A stretch of 64,000 bases of DNA from Paracoccus aminophilus JCM 7686 (GTDB lineage: Bacteria; Pseudomonadota; Alphaproteobacteria; Rhodobacterales; Rhodobacteraceae), in NCBI RefSeq assembly GCF_000444995.1, contig NC_022041.1, positions 966,001 through 1,030,000 on the forward strand. Direction: 5' to 3'. Positions 1-10,330 of this stretch are shown piece by piece (positions within the stretch are counted from its first letter, which is position 1; every line of letters begins with the position of its first letter). Position numbers and translations under genes: made by a program. Below the pieces are notes generated by a model. That model was not told the DNA's origin, did not search any database, and was given only the letters and a program-made list of their open reading frames with translations.

Positions 1-845
1 AGGTGAGCGAGGCCCAGCTCGCCCGGGTCTTCCGGCCGAAGGTCATGGGGGCTTGGGCGCTCGACAGCGTTCTGGCGGATGCGCCGCTCGATTTCTTCCT
101 GTTCTACTCCTCGGCCGCCGCGCTGTTCGGCTCTCCCGGTCAAAGCGCCTATGCCGCGGCGAATGCGGTTCTGGATGCTTTGGCCGAGTGCCGCCGCGCG
201 CAGGGCAAACCCGCGACCTCGATCAATTGGGGGCCTTTCGCCGATATCGGTCTGGCGGCGCAGGATGCGCGGCGCGGCAAGCGACTGGATGCGCAAGGCA
301 TGCGCGAGCTCAGCGTGACGCAGGGCATGGATGCCCTGATCGACATTTTGCACGCGCAGCCAGTCACCATCGGCATCGTCCCCTTCGAGCCGGGGCGGTG
401 GTGCGAGGCCCATCCTTCGGTCGCGGGGCTCCAAAGCTTCGCCGCACTTTTGCGCAGCGAAACCGGCGGCACGGCACGGCGCCAGGAGCTGCTGCGGCAG
501 GTCGTCGACGCGCCTGTCGAGGACAGGGCGCGGCTCTTGGCGGACGGCCTTCGCAGCTTGCTGGCCCGCGTGCTCGGGCAAGGCGAGGACCGTATTTCGG
601 ATGAGACGCCTTTCCGCGCGCTCGGATTGGATTCCCTGATGAGCCTCGAATTGCGCAATCGCCTGGAAAAAAGCCTCGGGCTGAAGCTCGCGCCGACCCT
701 GCTCTTTCGCCATTCGACCGTCGCGGCACTCAGCGACTTCCTCCTTGGCAGCCTCGCCACCGCCGGAGCCTGGCACGAGGCCGGGACGGCAGGCGAGCCG
801 CCGCTTTCCCCCGTGAGATCAGAGAGACGCGGAGACGCCCAATGA
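1..845 (+). CDS. Type I polyketide synthase, C-terminal fragment (KR end and ACP)
   Basis: The reading frame is open from the left edge, so the gene starts outside the window and the GTG at 3 is not a real start. The visible 280 residues are the C-terminal half of a ketoreductase (KR), with the YSS serine and the catalytic Tyr in SAYAAANA, followed by an acyl carrier protein (ACP) whose phosphopantetheine serine lies in GLDSLMS. A Ser/Pro-rich tail ends the protein. Its stop overlaps the start of the next PKS gene (ATGA at 842), which shows translational coupling and makes this the module directly upstream. The missing N-terminal part should carry a KS and possibly AT or DH domains. Family assignment is firm; the substrate is unknown. 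Confidence 0.93.
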   Translation, partial: VSEAQLARVFRPKVMGAWALDSVLADAPLDFFLFYSSAAALFGSPGQSAYAAANAVLDALAECRRAQGKPATSINWGPFADIGLAAQDARRGKRLDAQGMRELSVTQGMDALIDILHAQPVTIGIVPFEPGRWCEAHPSVAGLQSFAALLRSETGGTARRQELLRQVVDAPVEDRARLLADGLRSLLARVLGQGEDRISDETPFRALGLDSLMSLELRNRLEKSLGLKLAPTLLFRHSTVAALSDFLLGSLATAGAWHEAGTAGEPPLSPVRSERRGDAQ

Positions 846-3800
846 GTTTATCCGATGACACCGCCGCGCCTGCTGCACCGGCCGAAGAACGTGGAGCCGC
901 ACAGCTTCGCCGCGCGATGGGGGCGCTGCGCAAGTTGCAGACCGAGCTTAGCCAGTTGAAGCAAGCCCAGAACGAACCGATTGCCATCGTCGGATTTGCC
1001 GCGCGCATGCCCCAGGTCGGCGCCAGTACCGACGCGTTCTGGGAGCAATTGCTCGCCGGTGCCGATCTGACCGCGCCGCCATCGGCACGCCGCAAGGCGC
1101 CCTGTGCGACGGGCTTGCCGCAGAAGGCCGGCTTTCTGCCCGAGATCGATTGCTTCGATGCCTCGCGGTTTGAAATATCGCCCAAAGAAGCGGGCCGGCT
1201 TGATCCCCAGCACCGGATCTTGCTGGAACTGGCGGACGCGGCTTTGGACGCTGCCGGGCTTGGGTCTCGCGCGGGGCACGCCGCTGGCCCGCGCAAGATC
1301 GGCGTCTATGTCGGCATGTCCTCGGGCGATTATCGCGAGCTGCTCGACCCGCAATCCGCCCAGCTCGACGCTTTTTGTGCGACTGGAACGACGCCCTGCT
1401 TCTCCGCAGGCCGGATTTCCTATGCCTTGAACCTGACCGGCCCGGCCATGGTGGTCGATACCGCCTGTTCCTCGGCGCTGGTCGCGCTCCATCTGGCTTG
1501 TGCGGCGCTGCGGCGTGGCGAATGCGACGCCGCACTTGGCGGCGGGGTCAATATCATCACCTCGGCCTTCGCGCAGGCGCTGCTGGAAGAAACCCGCTCG
1601 CTGTCGCCCAGTGGCATCTGCCGCCCCTTTGACGCGCGCGCGGATGGTTTCGTCCGCGGCGAGGGCGGGGCGCTTTTCGTGCTCAAACGCCTGTCCGATG
1701 CGCTCGCTTCCGGCGACGAGATCCGCGCCGTGATCCGGGGCAGTGCGATCAATCAGGATGGGAAATCCAATGGCTTGACCGCGCCAAACCCCGAGGCTCA
1801 AACCGCCGTCATCCGCGAGGCCCTACGCAATGCCGATCTTTCCGCCGAGGCGATTTCCTATGTCGAGGCGCATGGCACCGGCACCGCTTTGGGGGATCCG
1901 ATCGAGATGGAGGCCTTGACCGAGGTCTTCGCGCGTGCGGGTGAACCCTGCCGCGTCAGCTCGGTGAAAAGCAACATCGGTCATCTGGAAGCCGCCGCTG
2001 GTGCCGCCAGTGTCCTCAAGCTCGCGTTGTGCATGGCGCGGCATCAGCTGCCCGCGCAATCAGGGTTCGCCACGCTCAACCCCCATATCGCCCAGAGCGA
2101 GGGCGCGCCCGAAATTCTGGCCGAGGCGCGGGACTGGGGCAAGGCGGGCGAGACCGTCTATGCCGGGGTCAGCTCTTTCGGCATGAGCGGGACGAATGCG
2201 CATGTGATCCTATCCTCAGCCGATGATTATGCGCCAGCACGCGCGCCGACCACCTCCGAGCTGGGTGAGGCGTTGATCGTGCCGCTTTCTGCCGCCGATC
2301 CAGAGCGGCTTCTTCGCCGCGCCGCCGAGCTGGGCGCGCGTATGCAAAGCGCGCCTGACCCGGTCGGGGCCGCCGCAGCCTGCTGCCTTGCCGCGGGCGG
2401 GCAGCTTGAGCGCATGGCGGTTGTGGCCCGCGATCCCCGAGAGCTCAGCCAGCGCCTTCTTGACCCGCCCCTCTCCAATCCGAACGTGCTGCGGGGGCGG
2501 CGAGATCCGAACACGCGGGGGAAAGTCGCCTTTCTCTTCAGCGGGCAGGGCTCGCAATATGCACATATGGGCGCGGCGCTCTATCGCTCGAGCGCGAGCT
2601 ACCGGCAGGCTTTCGACGCCTGCGATGCGCTATTTTCGCCCTTGCTGGGCGAGTCCCTGCGCGCGCGCGTCTTTTCGGATGACGGCGGGCTGGAACGCAC
2701 CGAATGGACCCAGCCCGCGCTCTTTGCCGTTGAATATGCGCTCGCCGCGTTTTGGCGCGCTCTGGGTGTCGAGCCCGATTTCGTCGCGGGCCATAGCATC
2801 GGGGAATATGTCGCGGCGACGGTCTCGGGCATTTTGAGTCTTGAGGATGCGATCGCGATGGTTGCCGCGCGTGCGCAGGCCATGGGGGCCTTGCCCAAGG
2901 GCGGCGCGATGCTTGCCGCCTGGTGCGACGGCCAGACCACGGCGCAGATCGCGACCGAGATTTGCGCCGAAAGCGGCGGCCCGCTTGCCCTTGCAGCGAC
3001 CAATTCCGACAATCAGGCTGTGCTCTCGGGAGCCGAGCAAGCGATTGCCGAAGCCGAGCGGCGTCTGAATGCGCGCGGCGTCCGGACGCAACGCCTCGTC
3101 GTGTCTCATGCTTTCCATTCGCCGCTGGTCGCGCCCGCCGTCGCGGGGTTCCGCGCGGGCTGCGAAACGATTGAATTCGCGCCGCCGAAGATCCCGATCG
3201 TGTGCAATCTGACCGGAAAGCGCGCCGCAGCGCAGGAACTTGCAAGCCTTGATTATTGGTCGCAACAGATCGTCTCGACGGTTCGTTTCGCCGAGACCGT
3301 GCAGACCCTGCGCGACAACGGCGTCACGACCTGGCTAGAGGTCGGTCCGCATCCGGTCCTGACGCCGATGCTGGGCGCACGCAGCAATGAGAATGCCGCA
3401 GCTTCACTGCTGCGGGGACGCGATGATTGCCTGACCATGTCGAAGGCGGTTGCGGGGCTTTGGGTCGCGGGCGTGCCGATCGCTTGGGACAAGCTTTTCC
3501 ATGGCAGCGCGCCACACTGGCGGGTTTCGCCCGAACCGGTCGCGCGGCTGTCGCATTGGTTGCCCTCGGGGCTGTCGCGGACCGAGACTCTCAGCTCTGC
3601 CGATGCGGCGGCGGGCGCTTCGGTCGCGCCGCCGCAGCCTAACGCGACCGAAGCGGCGCTAGAAGCGCCGGTCGAAGCGTCAATCGAGATCGGCTGGCAT
3701 TCCTTTGAACTGCCCGCGCAGATTGCCGCGATGCCGGCGATTTTGCTGCCACTGGCACCGGAGGCGGGGGAGGATTTCATCCAGATCGCCGCCACCCATA

Positions 3801-6800
3801 CCGAGAGCACCGTTCTGGACCCAGGGTGGACGCAGGGCGCGACTGTCGCGGAAATGCGCGATGCCCTGCTGGGCGAATGGGACCGGCAGATCGCGAAAGA
3901 CAGCACGGCGGTCGCGAATGTCTTCGTGCTGCCGCCGCAGCGGATCGACACCAGCGCCGAGCTTGGCCGAGAGCTGGCGGTCTGCACGGCGGTCTTTCAA
4001 GCCCTCAGCAAACGGCGCGACCGGCAGCCGCTTCGCCTGTGGCTGGTGACCCGAGGGGGCCAGCTTGCGAATGGCATGGAGGCTCAGGCCGTCTCGGCCG
4101 CCGCGGTGCATCATGGCAGTCTCGGCGGCTTCGCCCAGGTGGCGGCGCTGGAATATCCCGATCTGGTCCAGGGGGTGCTCGACTTGCCGCTTGTCGAAGA
4201 GGCAAGTCCGGCCGATCTGGCGCGCGGGCTGCAGGCGGTCGAGGACAACCAGCACGATTGGCTCGCCCTGCGCGAGGGGCGCGTCTATGGGCGGATTGCC
4301 ACATCCGCCGCGCCGCGGCCCCCTGCGGGCCCAGTTGAGTTTGCCGCGCAGGACTGGGTCATTGTCACCGGCGGGCTGGGCTCGATCGGCCTTGCCACGC
4401 TTGAATGGCTGGCCGCGCGCGGGGCACGCCAGCTTCTGGTGATTTCGCGGTCTGCCGTCGATTGCGCAGACCCGGACCGGCGCGACAAGCGCCAGCGGTG
4501 CCTCGCGCGGCTTGCGGCCGCCGGTGTGCGCTGCGAGATTTTCGTCGGCGATGCGGCGGACCCCGCGCTTTTGGGCAGCGCGGTCGATTTTGCCGCCGAT
4601 CACGGCGGGCTCGGCGGCGTTTTCTGCCTCTCGGGGACCACATCGCGGCAAAACCTTGACGATATGAGCGCAACCATCGACCCGCTGCCGCTGGTCTCGA
4701 AGCTTGAAAGCGCGTCGATCCTCAGCGCGCTTTGCCCAGAGGTTCGGCATTTCGTGGTGTTCTCTTCGGTTTCCGCGCTTTGGGGAACGCCGGGGGAGGC
4801 GGTCTATGCCGCAGCAAATGCCGGGCTTGATCGCCTGATCGCGGCGCGTCGGCAATGCGGGCAATCGGGATGCGCTTTGCATTGGGGCGCTTGGGCGGCA
4901 TCGGCCATGGTGGGGGACGCGGATCAGGAATGGCTCGCACGGCTGGGCATGACGGCGCTTTCTGCTCAGGACGGATTGGCCTTTTTGTCCGAAGAGCTTG
5001 ATGCCGCGCCTGCCGCCGGGCCATCCACCTCCGGTCATCGCGTCTTGGCGCGGATGGATTGGCGCCGCTTTGTGGCGACCTATCAGGCGCGGCGGCGCTA
5101 CTCCCTTTTTCGCGATCTGGGTGCGATGCTTGATCTGTCGCCCGCACAGGGCAATCAGCGACAAGGACCGCAATCCGCGCGCGCCATTGCCGAGCTGGTG
5201 GAGCGGACGGTCTCGACGATCCTCGGCTATGACGAGGGCCAGAGCCTCCCGACCAATCGCGGGTTTACCGAGCTTGGCATGGAATCCATCTCGGCAGTCG
5301 ATTTGGCGCGCGCGCTCAGTGCCCAGCTCTCGGTCGCGATCACCCCGGCGACCGTGTTCGACCATCCGACGGTCGAGCGCCTCTCAGAGCATCTGGCGAA
5401 AGAGATGCTCAAGGACGAGGGGCCCGCGCAGCCGATGGCGGCGAAGGCACCCCATTCGCCCGAGCCGCAAACTGCCCGTCAAACCATCGACCAAGACGTC
5501 AGCCAAAGCACAGGTCGCCCTGTCGCGCCTACCGGGGAGGCCTTTGCCATTGTCGGGGTTGGGTGTCGTCTGCCGGGCGGAGTTCGTGATCTCGACGGGC
5601 TGTGGCGGTTGCTCTCGTCCGGTAAAGACGGCCTGAGCGATATTCCTTGGGCACGTTGGCCGCATGCCGGAGCAGATCCGGCGCTTTATGTGCGTCGCGG
5701 CGGTTTTCTTGACGCGGTTTACAGCTTTGACGCCTCCTTCTTCGGCATCAGCCCCCGCGAGGCCGATTTCATGGACCCCCAGCAGCGGCTGCTTTTGCAA
5801 TGCAGCTGGGAGGCCATGCAGGATGGCGCGCTCTTTCAATCCGACGGCGCGCCCAAGGACACCGGCGTTTTCGTCGGGATTTCGAATTCCGATTACGGGC
5901 TGATGATGGCGCGCAGCCAGATCGACCAGTATTTCGCCAGCGGCAGCGCGCTGAGCGCCGTGCCGGGCCGGATTGCGCATTATTATGGCTTCGAGGGCCC
6001 GACCTTGGCTGTCGATACGGCTTGCTCGTCCTCACTGGTCGCGTTGCATCTCGCTTGTCAGGCGCTCACGCGCCGCGAATGCGCGACCGCTTTGGTCGCG
6101 GGCGTCAATCTGATGCTGTCGCATGAGGTCACGCTGGCGACCTGTCGCAATCGGATGATGTCCGAGAAGGGGCGCTGTGCCACGTTCGACGCCGCAGCGG
6201 ACGGCTATATCCGCTCGGAGGGCTGTGTCGTTCTGGCCGTGAAGCGGTTGGAGGATGCGCAGCTCAATGCCGACCGCATTCTTGGCGTGGTGCGCGGATC
6301 GGCGGTCAATCAGGATGGCGCAAGCAGCGCGCTCACCGTCCCCAATGGCGATGCACAGCGCCGCGTCATTGCGCGGGCGCTTGAGAATGCCGGGCTTTCG
6401 GGCGGTCAGGTTCACTATGTCGAAGCCCATGGGACCGGCACGCCGCTCGGGGACCCGATCGAGGCCGAAGCGGCATGGGATGCCTATCGCGGGAACAGCC
6501 GCGATCCGGCGCCTTTGTGGATCGGCTCGGTTAAAAGCAATCTCGGCCATCTCGAGGCTGCGGCGGGTCTCGCCGGGGTTCTGAAGGGATTGGGCATTCT
6601 GCGCCATGGCCAGATCCCCGCAAGCTTGCATTTCCAAGACCCTAATCCGCATATCCCCTGGGATCGGATCGGCTTGCGCGTTCCGCAACAGATCGTGCCG
6701 CTTCCGGCGCAAGAGGCGGGGTTGGTCGCGGTGAGTGGCTTTGGCTTCACCGGCACCAATGCGCATGTGCTGCTTGGGCGCGCGCCAGAGCCCGACGCCG

Positions 6801-9800
6801 CGACCTTGGCAGAGCCAGAGAGCCGGGCGGACCATGCGGCTTTGGCGCAGCACGGACTGCTCTCGGCCCGCAGCCCTGCGGCGCTGACCGCGCTGATCGA
6901 GACCTATTTGGAGCGGTTCGCCCAGACCGATCGGCGCGACGCCCGCGCGCGTCTGCGTGAGGCGCTGAACGGTCGCAGCCAGCAGCATGAATTCCGTGCG
7001 GTTCTGGCCTTTGACGAGGCGTTGCGGCCGAAAGCGCAGGCGCGGGCCGAGACTGCGGCACGTTTCCAGACACGGCTTCGCCTCGATCTGCGGGGCCGGC
7101 CGGTTCTGGGAGCCGGCGCGGCTGATCTGCTGCGGGCGCTTCCCGAGATCGCGGCTCTGACCGGCCCGATGGATGGCGATCCCGCCGAGGCTGCGCTTCT
7201 GGCAACGCTTGCCTGGATGCGGCTCTTGGGGCTGGAGGTCGAGGTCGTGGGCGCGGCTTGGTTGGGGAGCGCGTCTCCGCGCGCGGCGATGGTCGCGCCG
7301 TTGAACGGGCCAGCGCCGGTGGCCACAGGCACCAGTCAAAAGGCCGATGACCGGCTGAATTGGGTGGTGACGGATGATCGGATCATCGCGCCCGATGGCA
7401 CCGAGATCATGCCATCGGCGCGATTGGCCGATACGTGGGATGCGCTGCTCGCCGCGCTTTTCCTCAACGGCATGCGGCTTAAGATGGCCGCGCTGACCGG
7501 CGGGCGCATGGTCCGACATGCCCCGCTTGCGGCCTATCCTTGGCAGTTGAAGGATTATCGCCTGCCGCGCGCCGCCGGTCAGCCGGTCTTCACCATGGAG
7601 GCGGCGCAGGGCGCACAAAGCCTCGCGATCGGCGCGCATCGTGCCGATCACCCGGCCTATCTCACCGATCACCGTCTGTTCAAAACCGTGGTCGTGCCCG
7701 CCGCCTCGCATCTCGCACAGCTTCTGGTCCTGCTGCGGCGCGAAGAGGCGGCTGCAACGGTGATCGCAACCGACCTGGCCTTTCCGCGGGCCTTGGTGCT
7801 CGACGACGCCGAGGATGTCGCGGTGCAGATCGCCATCGAGGGACAGCCCGATGCGCCAAGGACGCTGAAGGTCCGCTCGGCGAAGGAGGCGGGCACCGAT
7901 GCATGGACCCCGCATCTGGTCGGTCGGATCGCAACGGCTGCGGAGGGTGGCGACGCGCTTGCGCGATGGGCTGACGTGCCTGCGATCCCGGCGCAGAGCC
8001 ACGAAATCTCGGGCAAGGATTTCTATGCCTATTTCGCGGCCGTGGGATATACGCTCGGGCCCAGCTTTCGCTGGATCGACCGGATCTGGCGACGCGAGCA
8101 CGAAGCCTTTTGCCGGATGAAGCAGCCGGTTCTGCCCGATCGGGTCGAGGATTACAGCCTCTATCCCGGATTGATCGATTCCTGTTTTCAGCTGCTCGCC
8201 TGCTGGATGGTGACCGAGGGCAGCGCCGAGGATGACGCGCTCGCCATCCCTTTCCACTGCGACCGCCTGACCCTTTCCACGAAGCCGCCGCAGGGAGAGC
8301 TGACCTGTCATATGCGGCGGCGCCGCTCGGGGGATTTCGATTCCCAAAGTGAGGTCGTCGATATCGATCTTTATGACGAGACTGGCGCGCGCTATCTGGA
8401 AGCGCGCGGGTTCCGGACGCGCCGGGCGGCGCGCGAGGTTTTGCAACGCAGCCTCCATCGGGGCGGCGGTATCAGCTATGTCGAGGATTGGCAGGTCGCG
8501 CCGCTCGGCGAAAGCCCGGTCGAAGATCGGGGCGGGCGTTATCTGCTTCTGTCGGACGGCGGGGCGCAAGCCCAAAGCCTGACCGAGCGGCTGACTGCCG
8601 CCGGACATGAGGTTGCGGTTCTGACGCTTGCGCCAGAGGACCTCGCAGATCTCTCGCAGATCCGCGAGAAGCTGCGCGCGGCGCTTGGCGGGCGCGGTGT
8701 CGATCACGTGGTCTCGCTGTGGGGGCGGGCCGCATCCCCTGCGGAAACCACGCCCCATGACACCGGGCCCCATGACACCACGCCCCATGACACAAGGTTA
8801 ACCTTCGCCACCACGCTCGTCACGGCGGTCAGCACGGCGCTTCAGGGCGTTCTGGCCCATGGCGGGGACTCGCCCGGCTCGATCAATCTGGTCACCGAAG
8901 ATGCCGTTTCCGTGACGGGCGAGGGCATCGTCTTGCCCGAAAGGGCGACGCTTGTCGGTCTGGCCAGCGCGCTGCGGCGCGAGTTGCCCGGGACCGAGGT
9001 CCGGCTGATCGACCTTGAGGATGCTGCCGCCGATGATTGGAGCGCGACGCTCGTCGCAGAGCTTGCGCGCGCAGACGAGCCGCGTCTGTGCTACCGCGCG
9101 GGTCAGCGCTGGGTGGCGCGGCTTCGGCCCGCCGATCCCTCTGCCGCCGAAGCGCCACATCTTCCCGAAGATCGCAGTTTCGTCATAACCGGCGGCACCG
9201 GCCTGCTCGGGCTCAAGATCGCCGAGCGCTGGATCGGGCATGGCGCAAAGCGCGTGGCGTTGATCTCACGCGGGCAACCCTCCGAGGCGGTGCGCGCGCG
9301 CATGGCTGATCTTGCGGCCGATCTTGCGGCCGAGGTCGCATTCTATCAGGCCGATGTCGGCGATCTCGACCAGCTTCGCGCCGTCTTGCACCGCATTCGC
9401 GCGGATCTGGGGCCGATTGGGGGCGTCATTCATGCGGCGGGGGTCTTGACCGACGCGGCCTTCGCTCAGCAGAGCCCAGAGCTTTTCGCGACCGCCATGT
9501 CGGCGAAAGCGGGGGGGCTGCGCTGGCTCGATCAGGAAACCCGGGGCGATTGCCTGTCGCATTTCATCGTCTTCAGCTCGGTTGCCTCGCGACTGGGCTC
9601 GGCGGGGCAAGCGAGCTATGCGGCGGCCAATGCCTTTGCCGATGCGCTGATCGAAGAGCGCCGTCTTCAGGGGCTTCCCGGGCTTGCGGTGAATTGGGGA
9701 CCGTGGAGCGGGGGAGGCATGCTCGCCGAGGCCGGTGCCGCAGCGCAGCGCAGGCTCGATCTTCTGGGCGTGCACGAGCTTGACGAAACCGGCCTCGCGG

Positions 9801-10327
9801 CGCTTGACGAGGCTCTGACCAGCCCGGGCAGCCACCGCATCGTCATTGATGCGGATTGGGATCGCTACAAGGCCGCGCTTCGTCGTCCCGACCCGCTGTT
9901 CGATGCCTTGGGGACGGCGCGGCCGGTGGCGCCTGAACCCGCAGAAGCTGCGCCTAGGGCAGGTTTGCTGCGGCGGCTCTCCGAGGCTCGCACGGCGCAG
10001 CGCCCCGAGATCCTGAGCCAAGGGCTCACGGAAATCGTCGCGCGGATCATGAACATCGACGATCTGGGCAGCGTGAACTGGAGCTTGGGCTTCACCGATC
10101 TCGGTCTCGATTCGCTGATGGCCTTGGATCTGCAAAGCCGCCTCAAGGACGAGCTTGCGCTTGAGGTCTCGGCGACAGTGGCGCTCGACTACCCCGATAT
10201 CGAGCGGTTGTCGGCCCATCTGCTGGACCAATTCGATTTCGGCCCGACCGAAGAGCTGTCCTCCGAGGATGCGCTGCTCGAGGCGGCTTTGAAACAGCTG
10301 AACCAGCTCAACGGCACAGGAGTGTAA
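842..10327 (+). CDS. Bimodular type I polyketide synthase: KS-AT-KR-ACP then KS-(AT remnant)-DH-KR-ACP
   Basis: This 3161-residue assembly-line enzyme begins with a short coiled coil (about residues 20-42) that probably docks to the upstream protein. Module 1: KS with Cys209 (DTACSS), His344 (HGTGT) and His381; AT with GQGSQ near 570 and nucleophile Ser652 in GHSIGE, with the HAFH motif that predicts malonyl-CoA; KR with GGLGSIG and a SSVS...YAAAN active site; ACP with Ser1482. Module 2: KS with Cys1728; about 290 residues that keep the KS-AT and post-AT linkers but lack GQGxQ and GHSxG; DH with His2277 and Asp2446 (LIDSCFQ), although the usual Gly of HxxxGxxxxP is Lys; a complete KR with GGTGLLG; ACP with Ser3091. 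It should add two units, the first left as a beta-alcohol and the second dehydrated. Module 2 must receive its extender from another AT. Confidence 0.95.
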   Translation: MSLSDDTAAPAAPAEERGAAQLRRAMGALRKLQTELSQLKQAQNEPIAIVGFAARMPQVGASTDAFWEQLLAGADLTAPPSARRKAPCATGLPQKAGFLPEIDCFDASRFEISPKEAGRLDPQHRILLELADAALDAAGLGSRAGHAAGPRKIGVYVGMSSGDYRELLDPQSAQLDAFCATGTTPCFSAGRISYALNLTGPAMVVDTACSSALVALHLACAALRRGECDAALGGGVNIITSAFAQALLEETRSLSPSGICRPFDARADGFVRGEGGALFVLKRLSDALASGDEIRAVIRGSAINQDGKSNGLTAPNPEAQTAVIREALRNADLSAEAISYVEAHGTGTALGDPIEMEALTEVFARAGEPCRVSSVKSNIGHLEAAAGAASVLKLALCMARHQLPAQSGFATLNPHIAQSEGAPEILAEARDWGKAGETVYAGVSSFGMSGTNAHVILSSADDYAPARAPTTSELGEALIVPLSAADPERLLRRAAELGARMQSAPDPVGAAAACCLAAGGQLERMAVVARDPRELSQRLLDPPLSNPNVLRGRRDPNTRGKVAFLFSGQGSQYAHMGAALYRSSASYRQAFDACDALFSPLLGESLRARVFSDDGGLERTEWTQPALFAVEYALAAFWRALGVEPDFVAGHSIGEYVAATVSGILSLEDAIAMVAARAQAMGALPKGGAMLAAWCDGQTTAQIATEICAESGGPLALAATNSDNQAVLSGAEQAIAEAERRLNARGVRTQRLVVSHAFHSPLVAPAVAGFRAGCETIEFAPPKIPIVCNLTGKRAAAQELASLDYWSQQIVSTVRFAETVQTLRDNGVTTWLEVGPHPVLTPMLGARSNENAAASLLRGRDDCLTMSKAVAGLWVAGVPIAWDKLFHGSAPHWRVSPEPVARLSHWLPSGLSRTETLSSADAAAGASVAPPQPNATEAALEAPVEASIEIGWHSFELPAQIAAMPAILLPLAPEAGEDFIQIAATHTESTVLDPGWTQGATVAEMRDALLGEWDRQIAKDSTAVANVFVLPPQRIDTSAELGRELAVCTAVFQALSKRRDRQPLRLWLVTRGGQLANGMEAQAVSAAAVHHGSLGGFAQVAALEYPDLVQGVLDLPLVEEASPADLARGLQAVEDNQHDWLALREGRVYGRIATSAAPRPPAGPVEFAAQDWVIVTGGLGSIGLATLEWLAARGARQLLVISRSAVDCADPDRRDKRQRCLARLAAAGVRCEIFVGDAADPALLGSAVDFAADHGGLGGVFCLSGTTSRQNLDDMSATIDPLPLVSKLESASILSALCPEVRHFVVFSSVSALWGTPGEAVYAAANAGLDRLIAARRQCGQSGCALHWGAWAASAMVGDADQEWLARLGMTALSAQDGLAFLSEELDAAPAAGPSTSGHRVLARMDWRRFVATYQARRRYSLFRDLGAMLDLSPAQGNQRQGPQSARAIAELVERTVSTILGYDEGQSLPTNRGFTELGMESISAVDLARALSAQLSVAITPATVFDHPTVERLSEHLAKEMLKDEGPAQPMAAKAPHSPEPQTARQTIDQDVSQSTGRPVAPTGEAFAIVGVGCRLPGGVRDLDGLWRLLSSGKDGLSDIPWARWPHAGADPALYVRRGGFLDAVYSFDASFFGISPREADFMDPQQRLLLQCSWEAMQDGALFQSDGAPKDTGVFVGISNSDYGLMMARSQIDQYFASGSALSAVPGRIAHYYGFEGPTLAVDTACSSSLVALHLACQALTRRECATALVAGVNLMLSHEVTLATCRNRMMSEKGRCATFDAAADGYIRSEGCVVLAVKRLEDAQLNADRILGVVRGSAVNQDGASSALTVPNGDAQRRVIARALENAGLSGGQVHYVEAHGTGTPLGDPIEAEAAWDAYRGNSRDPAPLWIGSVKSNLGHLEAAAGLAGVLKGLGILRHGQIPASLHFQDPNPHIPWDRIGLRVPQQIVPLPAQEAGLVAVSGFGFTGTNAHVLLGRAPEPDAATLAEPESRADHAALAQHGLLSARSPAALTALIETYLERFAQTDRRDARARLREALNGRSQQHEFRAVLAFDEALRPKAQARAETAARFQTRLRLDLRGRPVLGAGAADLLRALPEIAALTGPMDGDPAEAALLATLAWMRLLGLEVEVVGAAWLGSASPRAAMVAPLNGPAPVATGTSQKADDRLNWVVTDDRIIAPDGTEIMPSARLADTWDALLAALFLNGMRLKMAALTGGRMVRHAPLAAYPWQLKDYRLPRAAGQPVFTMEAAQGAQSLAIGAHRADHPAYLTDHRLFKTVVVPAASHLAQLLVLLRREEAAATVIATDLAFPRALVLDDAEDVAVQIAIEGQPDAPRTLKVRSAKEAGTDAWTPHLVGRIATAAEGGDALARWADVPAIPAQSHEISGKDFYAYFAAVGYTLGPSFRWIDRIWRREHEAFCRMKQPVLPDRVEDYSLYPGLIDSCFQLLACWMVTEGSAEDDALAIPFHCDRLTLSTKPPQGELTCHMRRRRSGDFDSQSEVVDIDLYDETGARYLEARGFRTRRAAREVLQRSLHRGGGISYVEDWQVAPLGESPVEDRGGRYLLLSDGGAQAQSLTERLTAAGHEVAVLTLAPEDLADLSQIREKLRAALGGRGVDHVVSLWGRAASPAETTPHDTGPHDTTPHDTRLTFATTLVTAVSTALQGVLAHGGDSPGSINLVTEDAVSVTGEGIVLPERATLVGLASALRRELPGTEVRLIDLEDAAADDWSATLVAELARADEPRLCYRAGQRWVARLRPADPSAAEAPHLPEDRSFVITGGTGLLGLKIAERWIGHGAKRVALISRGQPSEAVRARMADLAADLAAEVAFYQADVGDLDQLRAVLHRIRADLGPIGGVIHAAGVLTDAAFAQQSPELFATAMSAKAGGLRWLDQETRGDCLSHFIVFSSVASRLGSAGQASYAAANAFADALIEERRLQGLPGLAVNWGPWSGGGMLAEAGAAAQRRLDLLGVHELDETGLAALDEALTSPGSHRIVIDADWDRYKAALRRPDPLFDALGTARPVAPEPAEAAPRAGLLRRLSEARTAQRPEILSQGLTEIVARIMNIDDLGSVNWSLGFTDLGLDSLMALDLQSRLKDELALEVSATVALDYPDIERLSAHLLDQFDFGPTEELSSEDALLEAALKQLNQLNGTGV
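8750..8794 (+). repeat. Three tandem 15-bp units inside the PKS coding sequence
   Basis: Three consecutive 15-bp copies with core CCCCATGACAC keep the reading frame and encode (T/G)PHDT three times. They lie in the structural half of the second KR of the bimodular PKS, outside its catalytic motifs. Expansion by replication slippage is the simplest explanation. Confidence 0.85.
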
Positions 10328-10330
10328 GCC

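Noticed and set aside
3..845. Complete small KR-ACP protein starting at GTG 3
   Set aside because: The frame is open through the window edge and begins in mid-KR, so it is the tail of a larger PKS.
6032..8788. Long minus-strand frame opposite the PKS
   Set aside because: High-GC shadow of the PKS coding strand, with no domain and Arg/Gly/Pro-heavy composition.
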